Assembly: GCA_947624915.1 (NCBI GenBank)
Contig: CANQMF010000029.1
Coordinates: forward strand, 1 to 12,333
Length of the DNA stretch: 12,333 bases
Origin: an uncultured Bacilli bacterium
GTDB taxonomy: Bacteria > Bacillota_I > Bacilli_A > RF39 > UBA660
Reading direction: 5' to 3'
A program made the translations under genes and the position numbers. Each line of letters begins with the position of its first letter. The stretch's first letter is position 1. Below the pieces are notes generated by a model. That model saw nothing but the letters and a program-made list of their open reading frames with translations. It searched no databases and had not been told where the DNA came from. Below, one piece after another: positions 6,774 to 12,333 of the stretch.

Positions 6774-8028
6774 AATGGACTGTTATGGGCTAAATTTATA
6801 TAGTGAAAAGTTGGATAACGGTTTAGAAATTAATATTGTTCCCAACTCCAAAGTTAATAATATTTACGTAACTTTTTCAGCTAAATATGGTAGTATACAT
6901 GATGAGTTTATACCAATTGACGGCAAAAAATTTTATAAAGTTCCTATGGGAGTTGCCCATTTTTTGGAACATAAAGTATTTGAGCAAGAAGACGGGGTAG
7001 ACCCTTTTACGGTATTTTCTAGTTATGGAGCCGATTGTAATGCTAATACGTCTAATTACAAAACAAGTTATTTATTTTCTAGTCCAACTAATTTTAAAGA
7101 AAATATGGAATTGCTTTTAAACTTTGTTCAATCCCCTTATTTTACAAATGAAAATGTTGAAAAAGAAAAGGGGATTATTGCTCAAGAATTAAAGATGCTG
7201 GCTGATAACCCGGCTTGGAAACTTTATGATAAGACTTTGTATAATGCCTTTATAGAACATCCGATAAGGTATCCAATTGGTGGAACATTAAAATCAATTT
7301 ATAAAATTACCAAAGAGGATTTGTATACTTGTTATAATACTTTTTATCACCCAGCTAATATGTTCATTACGGTGACAGGACATGTCGAGCCAAAAGAGGT
7401 TGTTAAAATTATAAAGGATAATCAGTCATCAAAAAACTTTAAACCTTTTAAACCAATTGTCATTAAAAAATATCACGAAAGCGATGAGGTTAGATGTCCA
7501 TATGAAGAGATTAAAATGGATGTTTCTATACCAAAGGTGTCTTTGGCTTATAAAATAAATGTTAAAGATTATGATGTGAACCGATTAAGAATTTATTTAA
7601 ATATTTATTTAAATTTAATAGTTGGTACGACTTCATTGTTAACTGAAGAATTACGCAAAGAAAAATTAATAAGCAATAGTCTTGGATATGATCTTATTAA
7701 TACCGATAGTCATATACTATGTACTATTGACTTCGAATCTGAAAAATACGATCGTATTATTGAAAAATTAAAAGAGATTATTGGAAAAGTACGTGTTAAA
7801 AAGACTGACTTTGAACGCAAGATAAAATGTTTTAAAAGTAGTTGTATTTATCGTACTGACAATATTTATGCAATTAATAGTCGGATTAATAATAATATTA
7901 TAGATTATCATTTAGCGGCTGTTGATGAATTAGCGATTATTGATTCATTGACTTTTGATGAACTAAATGATATATTAGATAACATCGATTTCACTAAGAT
8001 TAGTGTTGTAGTTATTAAGGGACATTAG
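6760..8028 (+). CDS. ymfH: M16 family zinc peptidase-like protein YmfH
   Basis: This 422-residue M16-family protein is the active-site-bearing partner of YmfF. The inverted zinc motif HFLEH is at residues 67-71, and a third zinc ligand is probably Glu143 in IIAQELKM. The NTSNYKTSYLF and TFYHPANMFITVTGHV segments are typical of the family. I place the start at ATG 6760, preceded by AAGGAAGTGA (6745-6754), giving MNKIEMDCYGLNLY; an in-frame TTG at 6742 adds only six residues and lacks a ribosome site. It overlaps ymfF by 14 bases in another frame, indicating coupled translation of a 1:1 pair. It closes the deoD operon, with a modest hairpin over its stop codon. Substrate is unknown. In Bacillus the neighbouring ymf genes are linked to EF-P modification and cell-shape genes; neither is visible here. 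Confidence 0.88.
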   Translation: MNKIEMDCYGLNLYSEKLDNGLEINIVPNSKVNNIYVTFSAKYGSIHDEFIPIDGKKFYKVPMGVAHFLEHKVFEQEDGVDPFTVFSSYGADCNANTSNYKTSYLFSSPTNFKENMELLLNFVQSPYFTNENVEKEKGIIAQELKMLADNPAWKLYDKTLYNAFIEHPIRYPIGGTLKSIYKITKEDLYTCYNTFYHPANMFITVTGHVEPKEVVKIIKDNQSSKNFKPFKPIVIKKYHESDEVRCPYEEIKMDVSIPKVSLAYKINVKDYDVNRLRIYLNIYLNLIVGTTSLLTEELRKEKLISNSLGYDLINTDSHILCTIDFESEKYDRIIEKLKEIIGKVRVKKTDFERKIKCFKSSCIYRTDNIYAINSRINNNIIDYHLAAVDELAIIDSLTFDELNDILDNIDFTKISVVVIKGH

Positions 8029-8040
8029 CCCTTGATTTAT
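8014..8040 (+). terminator. Weak terminator candidate after ymfH
   Basis: ATTAAGGG (8014-8021) can pair with CCCTTGAT (8029-8036), with one G-U pair, around a seven-base loop that contains the stop codon. Only a short, interrupted T stretch follows. It probably attenuates the deoD-ymfH transcript; some readthrough into secG is likely. Confidence 0.45.
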
Positions 8041-8060
8041 TTCACTAATTATGATAAATT
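8032..8060 (+). promoter_or_regulatory. secG promoter (extended -10)
   Basis: TTGATT (8032-8037), 17 bases, TAAATT (8055-8060), with TG at 8052-8053. The start is expected near 8067, about five bases before the GGGAGG ribosome site (8072-8077). The -35 overlaps the right arm of the preceding hairpin. Confidence 0.5.
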
Positions 8061-8084
8061 ATTATTTAGTTGGGAGGTATTAAT

Positions 8085-8291
8085 GTGATAGTAGCATTAA
8101 TCATTATTTCAATATTATTAATTGCTGTAGTATTATTACAAGGTGGAGCCGAGGATGGTGACAATATAATTAGTGGAGGTAATAGTGATCTATTTGCTAA
8201 CCGTAAAGAACGTGGTGGCGAATTATTTATGACACGTTTTACTTTTGTTTTAGGTCTAGCTTTCATGATTATTTGTGCAATTATAAAGTAA
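8085..8291 (+). CDS. secG: SecG, protein translocase subunit
   Basis: This 68-residue membrane subunit of the SecYEG channel assists SecA-driven export. Two transmembrane helices (about 1-19 and 49-67) flank a cytoplasmic loop that carries the family segment ISGGNSDLFANRKERGGE (29-46). VVLLQ at the end of helix 1 is also characteristic. Usual length is about 75 residues. I choose GTG 8085, seven bases after GGGAGG (8072-8077). An ATG two bases earlier (8083) is followed at once by TGA, forming an AUG-UGA start-stop that overlaps this GTG. A TTG at 8070 in frame would overlap the ribosome site. In many Firmicutes secG precedes rnr and smpB, but here it is monocistronic, closed by a strong terminator. 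Confidence 0.9.
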   Translation: MIVALIIISILLIAVVLLQGGAEDGDNIISGGNSDLFANRKERGGELFMTRFTFVLGLAFMIICAIIK

Positions 8292-8313
8292 TAGTTTTTA
8301 TTACTTTTTTTTT
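8285..8313 (+). terminator. Rho-independent terminator after secG
   Basis: AAAGTAATA (8285-8293) and TATTACTTT (8299-8307) form a nine-base-pair stem with a GTTTT loop and a T-run to 8313. The left arm includes the secG stop codon (8289-8291). Confidence 0.85.
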
Positions 8314-8324
8314 AATCTTAATTA

Positions 8325-8333
8325 TGGTAAGAT
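8325..8333 (+). promoter_or_regulatory. dnaB-dnaI promoter candidate, extended -10 only
   Basis: TGG (8325-8327) directly precedes TAAGAT (8328-8333). The -35 position (about 8305-8310) is only the T-run of the secG terminator. A start near 8340 would give a leader of about 35 bases before dnaB. Confidence 0.4.
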
Positions 8334-8374
8334 AAGATTGTATAGTTTATTTTTATTGCACAGTGGGGTGAACT

Positions 8375-9664
8375 ATGAATAATGTATTGCCATCCGATAT
8401 TTTTATTGTGGTTAATAAGACCATTTTGAATGATAACAGAACGTTACTAGTTAATTTATATCAGCCGTTAATTGGCGCTTTAGCTGTTAGTTTATATCAA
8501 ACGTTTTGGTCATTTCTTGATCGCTTAGACTTTATTTCATTGGAATACACACACAATACTTTATTAAACAATATGATGATTAGTTGCACTGAGTTCATGG
8601 AGGCCCGAGAAAAATTAGAAGCTATTGGCTTGATTAAGACATATTTTAAGACAGAAAGGGTTAATAGTTATGTTTATGAACTATATTCTCCCTTAAATGC
8701 CAAAGAATTTTTGAACAATCCTATTTTAAATACAGCGTTATATAATGCTGTTGGAGCTAAAGAGTATGAGCGAACTATCGAATATTTTAAGGTTCCTTAT
8801 ATTAATTTACGTAATTATGAAGATATAACAAGTAAGTTTAGTGATACTTTTGTTTGGACGACTTCAACTGTCCGTAATATGGAAATGTATAATTTAAAAA
8901 ATAGAACTACTAGAAATTTAAGTATTATGTCGAAGATTGATATTAATACTATTCTAAATCTTATTCCTGAGAATTTGTTAAATCATCGTAGTATGACGAA
9001 AGATTTACGGGATTATATTACTAAGATATCCTTTATTTATAATTATGATAATGAAGCCATGGTGGAAATTATTCGTAATTCTATTACTGAAAAACATACT
9101 ATTGATAAAAATAAATTACGTGATTATGCAGAAAAAGCCTATCAATTTGATAATATGGGTAAACTGCCAAGTTTAATCTACCGAAAACAACCAGAGTATT
9201 TACGTACTACCAAAGAAGGAATGTCTGATCGTTTGCGAATGATTAACATGTTTGAAACAACTACTCCGTATGATTTTATAGCTAGTAAGTATAAGACAGG
9301 CACGCCATCTAATAATGATTTAAAGATTATTTCTTATTTATTATTGGATTTAGATTTAAAACCGGGTGTTGTTAATGTTTTAGTTGATTATGTCTTAAGA
9401 ATTAATAATAATAAGCTTAATAAATCCTTTATTGATGCAATTGCTTCACAATGGAAAAAAAGCAATATTGAAACGGTGGAAGATGCTATGAATATAGCTG
9501 AAAAAGAATACCATCATCGTCAAACTAAAACAGTCAAGACAGTAAAAAGTAGTCAAAAAGTTGTCGATAATAAGCCCACTTGGTTTAATAAAGAAATTGA
9601 GGAAAATAGTGCAACAGAGGAGGAAATTAAAGCTTTTGAAGCTTTATTGAAAGGAAATGACTGA
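8375..9664 (+). CDS. dnaB: DnaB-type replication initiation protein (Bacilli helicase co-loader)
   Basis: This 429-residue protein matches Bacillus DnaB, which with DnaD and DnaI loads the replicative helicase (DnaC in Bacillus) at the origin and at restarted forks; it is not the E. coli DnaB helicase. The N-terminal DDBH1 winged-helix region contains the telltale LYQPLIGALAVSLYQTFW (28-45) and the KLEAIGLIKTY and YELYSPLNAKEFL segments (80-113). The C-terminal DDBH2 domain is at about 315-375 and has the DNA-binding YxxxIxxxW-type motif as F352-I356-W360. The tail carries a PTWFNKE segment, like the WF motif of relatives. Bacillus DnaB has 472 aa, so this is slightly short. The ribosome site GGGGTG (8365-8370) is close to the ATG. 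Its TGA stop overlaps the dnaI start (ATGA), so the loader pair is coupled. Confidence 0.93.
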   Translation: MNNVLPSDIFIVVNKTILNDNRTLLVNLYQPLIGALAVSLYQTFWSFLDRLDFISLEYTHNTLLNNMMISCTEFMEAREKLEAIGLIKTYFKTERVNSYVYELYSPLNAKEFLNNPILNTALYNAVGAKEYERTIEYFKVPYINLRNYEDITSKFSDTFVWTTSTVRNMEMYNLKNRTTRNLSIMSKIDINTILNLIPENLLNHRSMTKDLRDYITKISFIYNYDNEAMVEIIRNSITEKHTIDKNKLRDYAEKAYQFDNMGKLPSLIYRKQPEYLRTTKEGMSDRLRMINMFETTTPYDFIASKYKTGTPSNNDLKIISYLLLDLDLKPGVVNVLVDYVLRINNNKLNKSFIDAIASQWKKSNIETVEDAMNIAEKEYHHRQTKTVKTVKSSQKVVDNKPTWFNKEIEENSATEEEIKAFEALLKGND

Positions 9665-10563
9665 TGAAACCATTGGAAGTTAAAGTTACCAATTTAAAAA
9701 AAGTGGATTTAAAAAAAGAATATGATAAAGCGATGAAAGACCCCGTATTTGCCAAACTAACGCATAGATTGAAGTTGGGTGAGGAGATTTTATGTAATTA
9801 TACATCGATGATTGAGACGTCAGCTGAGGAATATAAAAAATGCATGGAGTGTAGTAGTTTAGCTAGTTGTAAAAATCGTATTAAAGGACATGTTTATATA
9901 CCGCAAAATATTGAAGGCCATTTAAATTTCGAATATAAAAGTTGTAAGTATTTTGATAAGATGCGTAAAAATAACAAATATTTAGAAAATGTGATGTATT
10001 TTAATGTACCGGAGTCGTTAAAAGATGCTAGCATAAGTAAGATTCACAAAAGTGATAAAAATCGTTTTTCAGTTATTTTATGGATTAATAATTTTTTTAA
10101 AGAATATAAAAGTGGAGGAAAGCTACATAAAGGCCTTTATTTGCACGGTAACTTTGGATGTGGAAAAACATATATGATTGTTTCTCTATTCAATGATTTG
10201 GCTCGGGATGGCTATCGAAGTGCTGTTATATTTTGGCCTGAATTTGTAAGGTCCCCTTTTGATGATGATTTTAAAAAAATCTTTGAAGATATGAAACGGA
10301 TACCTTTACTATTAATTGATGATATTGGTGCGGAATATAATAATTCATGGAGTAGAGATGAAATCCTTTGCCCATTATTGCAATACCGAATGGATGAGCA
10401 ATTACCAACTTTTTTTACTTCTAATTTTTCTATTGATCAATTAGAAGAACACTTAGCTAATTCTAAAGTTGGGGTAGAGTCGGTCAAAGCAGCTCGAATT
10501 AAAGCCAGAATTAAACAGCTTTCTGAAGAGTTAGAAATGATTAGCAAAAATTTAAGAAATTAA
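9664..10563 (+). CDS. dnaI: DnaI, AAA+ helicase loader
   Basis: This 299-residue ATPase holds and delivers the replicative helicase. The N-terminal helicase-binding domain shows a zinc-site pattern, Cys60-x2-Cys63-x5-Cys69 with His86 and Cys94 further on, as in Bacillus DnaI. The C-terminal AAA+ domain has Walker A GNFGCGKT (162-169), Walker B LLLIDD (215-220), a sensor-1 stretch FFTSN (250-254) and basic residues Arg279/Arg282 near the end, candidates for arginine finger or sensor-2 roles. Bacillus DnaI has 311 aa. The ATG overlaps the dnaB stop by one base. In many Firmicutes dnaB-dnaI is followed by thrS, and this order is kept here, with a T-box leader and one extra gene in between. The possible alternative DnaC-type loader is a close relative with the same job. 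Confidence 0.95.
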   Translation: MKPLEVKVTNLKKVDLKKEYDKAMKDPVFAKLTHRLKLGEEILCNYTSMIETSAEEYKKCMECSSLASCKNRIKGHVYIPQNIEGHLNFEYKSCKYFDKMRKNNKYLENVMYFNVPESLKDASISKIHKSDKNRFSVILWINNFFKEYKSGGKLHKGLYLHGNFGCGKTYMIVSLFNDLARDGYRSAVIFWPEFVRSPFDDDFKKIFEDMKRIPLLLIDDIGAEYNNSWSRDEILCPLLQYRMDEQLPTFFTSNFSIDQLEEHLANSKVGVESVKAARIKARIKQLSEELEMISKNLRN

Positions 10564-10573
10564 GAAAAAGTTC

Positions 10574-10602
10574 TTAACAAAGGATATATTTTATGTTAGA
10601 AT
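10574..10602 (+). promoter_or_regulatory. Promoter of the T-box/thrS operon
   Basis: TTAACA (10574-10579), a 17-base spacer and TAGAAT (10597-10602) with TG at 10594-10595 form a strong promoter. Transcription should start near 10609, just ahead of the T-box stem I. Confidence 0.75.
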
Positions 10603-10608
10603 GAACTT

Positions 10609-10810
10609 AAAGGCAACGACAAAGGACATGACATCATACTATTTTGTTAAGAGAGTCAGTGGTTGGTGGAAACTGATGAAAAGGTATGATGATTACTACC
10701 TTTTAGCTGAATTCGAAAGAATTTTCCGGGATGACCGTTATCTAAATTAAGTGAAACCAAGGATGGTACCGCGACTAGACGCTCCTTAAAAGAAAGAGGG
10801 GAGTCTTTTT
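10609..10810 (+). ncRNA. T-box leader, threonine-specific tRNA-sensing riboswitch
   Basis: This leader binds uncharged tRNA-Thr and then prevents termination. Stem I is readable: lower stem AAAGG (10621-10625) with CCTTT (10699-10703), and an upper stem CATCATAC (10632-10639) with GTATGATG (10684-10691). The specifier loop between them reads ATT-ACT-A (10692-10698), so the specifier is ACU at 10695-10697. The next triplet ACC is also Thr but partly paired. The distal AG box AGAGAG (10650-10655) and GGTTGGTG (10661-10668) are present. A GAAA-capped stem lies at 10709-10724, followed by the F-box CCGTTA (10735-10740) and the T-box AAGGATGGTACCGCG (10759-10773). Antiterminator pairing is AAGGA (10759-10763) with TCCTT (10783-10787). 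The UGGU in the T-box bulge predicts tRNA-Thr ending in ACCA. Threonine specificity agrees with thrS downstream. Confidence 0.95.
10777..10810 (+). terminator. Regulated terminator of the T-box
   Basis: AGACGCTCCTT (10777-10787) pairs with AAGAGGGGAGTCT (10794-10806) with one mismatch and two G-U pairs, followed by a T-run to 10810. The left arm shares TCCTT with the antiterminator, so the two folds exclude each other. Confidence 0.85.
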
Positions 10811-10842
10811 ATTATTACTTTGTATCAAAAAGGAAGATTGTT

Positions 10843-11439
10843 ATGGACAAAATGTCAAATAAGGATAAAAGACGTTTGCTTCAATTAAGTGAACAGGCTA
10901 TATCAGTGGCGTACTTTATTAAACATTTTCTAGGTGTTGGTGATGAAGCTTTAATGCGCTCTGGTTTAAATCACCATGATTTATCACAGATTTTCCCTGA
11001 TTTAACACGTATTGGTTGGAATTATGTTTTAGATAATCCAGAAGATGTGTATATTGGTAAGGTTATTTTAGTAAAGGACGTTGAAGGTAATATTGTGCCT
11101 TATTTGGTATCAGATATATTAAAACAAAAATGTGAATTTCTTTCAGTTAATCAGTATGGTTATAAAGTAGATGAATTTGGTACGTCGGTGACGTGGGTAA
11201 AAGTACAACCATCCATCGAAGATATTGACAAGATAGATTTATCTATTTTAAGTATTTATGAGTTACAATGTTTATTGAAAGAATATCTTAAAGCTCATAA
11301 ATTAGATTGGTATCATGTTGTAAGACGAGAATTAATTAGCCGTAAAGATAGTATTCATGGCAACAAAGAGAGTTTAAGGAAAGCTCGGTGTCGGGAATTG
11401 AAACTTTGCCGAAGATATGATGAAGAAGAATATAATTGA
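10843..11439 (+). CDS. Uncharacterised 198-aa protein under T-box control, upstream of thrS
   Basis: I do not recognise this protein. It begins at ATG 10843 with an AAAGGA site (10829-10834) eight bases upstream and ends with TGA 12 bases before thrS, so both are read from the threonine T-box. The N-terminal 30 residues are a charged helix (DKMSNKDKRRLLQLSEQAIS), followed by a part containing LNHHDLSQIFPDLTRIGWNYV (about 43-63). A central part (68-121) looks strand-rich: VYIGKVILVKDVEGNIVPYL, then VNQYGYKVDEFGTSVTWVKV. From about 131 on it is helical and basic (SIYELQCLLKEYLKAH, YHVVRRELISRK, RKARCRELKLCRR), with an acidic tip DEEEYN. No signal peptide, membrane helix, TGS domain or catalytic motif is evident, so a small cytoplasmic, possibly RNA- or protein-binding, factor is plausible. 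Codon use and base composition resemble the neighbours. That it is real is well supported; function is unknown. Confidence 0.85.
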   Translation: MDKMSNKDKRRLLQLSEQAISVAYFIKHFLGVGDEALMRSGLNHHDLSQIFPDLTRIGWNYVLDNPEDVYIGKVILVKDVEGNIVPYLVSDILKQKCEFLSVNQYGYKVDEFGTSVTWVKVQPSIEDIDKIDLSILSIYELQCLLKEYLKAHKLDWYHVVRRELISRKDSIHGNKESLRKARCRELKLCRRYDEEEYN

Positions 11440-11451
11440 GAAGGTGATAAG

Positions 11452-12333
11452 ATGATAAATATTAAGGAAAATGAAAAATTAAGTGTAATGAATCATAGTT
11501 GTGCTCACTTATTAGCACAAGCTATTAAACATTTATATCCACACGCCATGTTTTGGGTTGGCCCTGTTATTGAAGAGGGATTTTATTATGATGTTGATTT
11601 AGGTGATGATGTAATAACAGAAGAAGAACTAGAACGTATTGAAAAGGAAATGAAAAAAATTGCTAAGGATGGTAAACGTATTGTTCGCCACGAACTAAGT
11701 AAGGATGAAGCTTTAAATATGTTTAAGAATGATCCGTACAAATTAGATTTAATAAGTCGTATGGATGAACATGATACAGTAATTAGCTGCTATACGCAGG
11801 GAGATTTTACAGATTTATGTCGTGGTCCACATGTTGCGAGTGTAAAAGAATTAAAGTATTTTAAATTGTTGAAGATTAGTGGCGCTTATTGGAAAGGTGA
11901 CTCTAAGAATAAGATGTTGCAACGAATATATGGTATTTGTTTTGATACCCAAGAAGCATTAGATGAACATCTTAAAGCTTTAGAGGAAGCTAAATTACGT
12001 GATCATCGTAAACTGGGGAAAGAATTGGAATTATTTATGTCTGATGATTTGGTTGGACGTGGCTTACCGATGTTTTTACCAAAGGGGTACATTGTATGGC
12101 AAGAATTAGAAAATTATATTAAACGTAAAGAAAGTAATTTAGGATACGAACATGTCATGACTCCTTGTGTTGGAAATGTTGAACTTTATAAAACTAGTGG
12201 GCATTGGGACCATTATAAAGAAAATATGTTTCCGGCTATGGAGGTTGAAGGAGAAAAATTTGTCTTAAGACCAATGAATTGTCCTCATCATATGATGATA
12301 TATGCTAATAAATTACATTCAAACAAAGAGTTG
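11452..12333 (+). CDS. thrS: Threonyl-tRNA synthetase lacking the TGS domain (5' part; runs off the window)
   Basis: The first 294 residues of ThrRS are visible; the frame is open to the last base. The enzyme charges tRNA-Thr and hydrolyses mis-made Ser-tRNA-Thr. The editing domain has the full set of metal-type residues: His15 and His19 in NHSCAHLLAQ, and Cys123 and His127 in DLCRGPHV. The linker helix EEAKLRDHRKLGKELELF and the start of the class II core follow, with RPMNCPHH (273-280) holding zinc ligand Cys277. The numbering runs 57-59 behind E. coli (His73, Cys182, Cys334), so the N-terminal TGS domain, about 60 residues, is absent. The start is firm: AAGGTGAT (11441-11448) lies just upstream, and the preceding bases encode the 198-aa protein in a different frame with no TGS-like sequence. 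Such shortened ThrRS is known in Mollicutes. Transcription depends on the T-box. Confidence 0.95.
   Translation, partial: MINIKENEKLSVMNHSCAHLLAQAIKHLYPHAMFWVGPVIEEGFYYDVDLGDDVITEEELERIEKEMKKIAKDGKRIVRHELSKDEALNMFKNDPYKLDLISRMDEHDTVISCYTQGDFTDLCRGPHVASVKELKYFKLLKISGAYWKGDSKNKMLQRIYGICFDTQEALDEHLKALEEAKLRDHRKLGKELELFMSDDLVGRGLPMFLPKGYIVWQELENYIKRKESNLGYEHVMTPCVGNVELYKTSGHWDHYKENMFPAMEVEGEKFVLRPMNCPHHMMIYANKLHSNKEL

Noticed and set aside
10560..10577. Hairpin TTAAGAA-AAAG-TTCTTAA after dnaI as a terminator
   Set aside because: It is followed by CAAAGG with no T-run, is entirely weak pairs apart from two, and its right arm is the -35 region of the T-box promoter. It is probably incidental.
1..12333. 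Alternative genetic code (TGA = Trp) as in Mycoplasma
   Set aside because: TGA ends ymfF, dnaB and the 198-aa gene at positions fitting family lengths or tight gene junctions, and tryptophans in SufB, YihY, DnaI and ThrS are all TGG.

Overview
This is a compact, AT-rich chromosomal segment in which every gene reads left to right. It probably comes from a low-G+C Firmicute/Tenericute-type bacterium (Bacilli in the broad sense, for example an RF39-, Izemoplasma- or Acholeplasma-like lineage). The Bacilli-specific helicase-loading pair DnaB/DnaI, a T-box threonine riboswitch, ymfF/ymfH peptidase-family genes, U-tailed terminators and strong AAGGAGG-type ribosome sites point this way. TGA is a true stop (end of ymfF, dnaB and the 198-aa ORF) and tryptophan is TGG, so the code is standard and not that of Mycoplasma/Spiroplasma. 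The exact lineage is inferred.

Layout. (1) 1-747: the C-terminal half of SufB (Fe-S cluster assembly scaffold) ending an operon at a clear terminator. (2) 834-2535: a short, tail-less ssb from its own promoter, then pyrimidine-nucleoside phosphorylase (pdp), whose promoter is overlaid by a perfect 23-bp palindrome. (3) 2567-3660: rpoZ (RNA polymerase omega) and a YihY/BrkB-type membrane protein, closed by a terminator. (4) 3658-8040: a tight operon of deoD, add, ymfF and ymfH, meaning purine-nucleoside salvage joined to a pair of M16-family proteins (one inactive, one with an intact HxxEH site). (5) 8032-8313: secG with its own promoter and terminator. (6) 8325-10563: dnaB-dnaI, overlapping by one base. 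(7) 10574-12333: a T-box leader with a threonine specifier (ACU), then an unrecognised 198-aa gene, then thrS, which lacks the usual N-terminal TGS domain and runs off the window.

Together these are housekeeping and salvage functions: nucleoside phosphorolysis and deamination (pdp, deoD, add) to recover bases and sugar phosphates, replication initiation (dnaB, dnaI, ssb), transcription (rpoZ), protein export (secG) and translation (thrS). There is no mobile element, CRISPR array, tRNA or rRNA gene, and no gene-free stretch above 300 bases. The longest gap, 10564-10842, is filled by the T-box leader.

The least explained items are the 198-aa gene between the T-box and thrS, the palindrome on the pdp promoter, and a recurring promoter style: a TGN-extended -10 element, in several genes placed so that the predicted mRNA starts at or just before the Shine-Dalgarno sequence.
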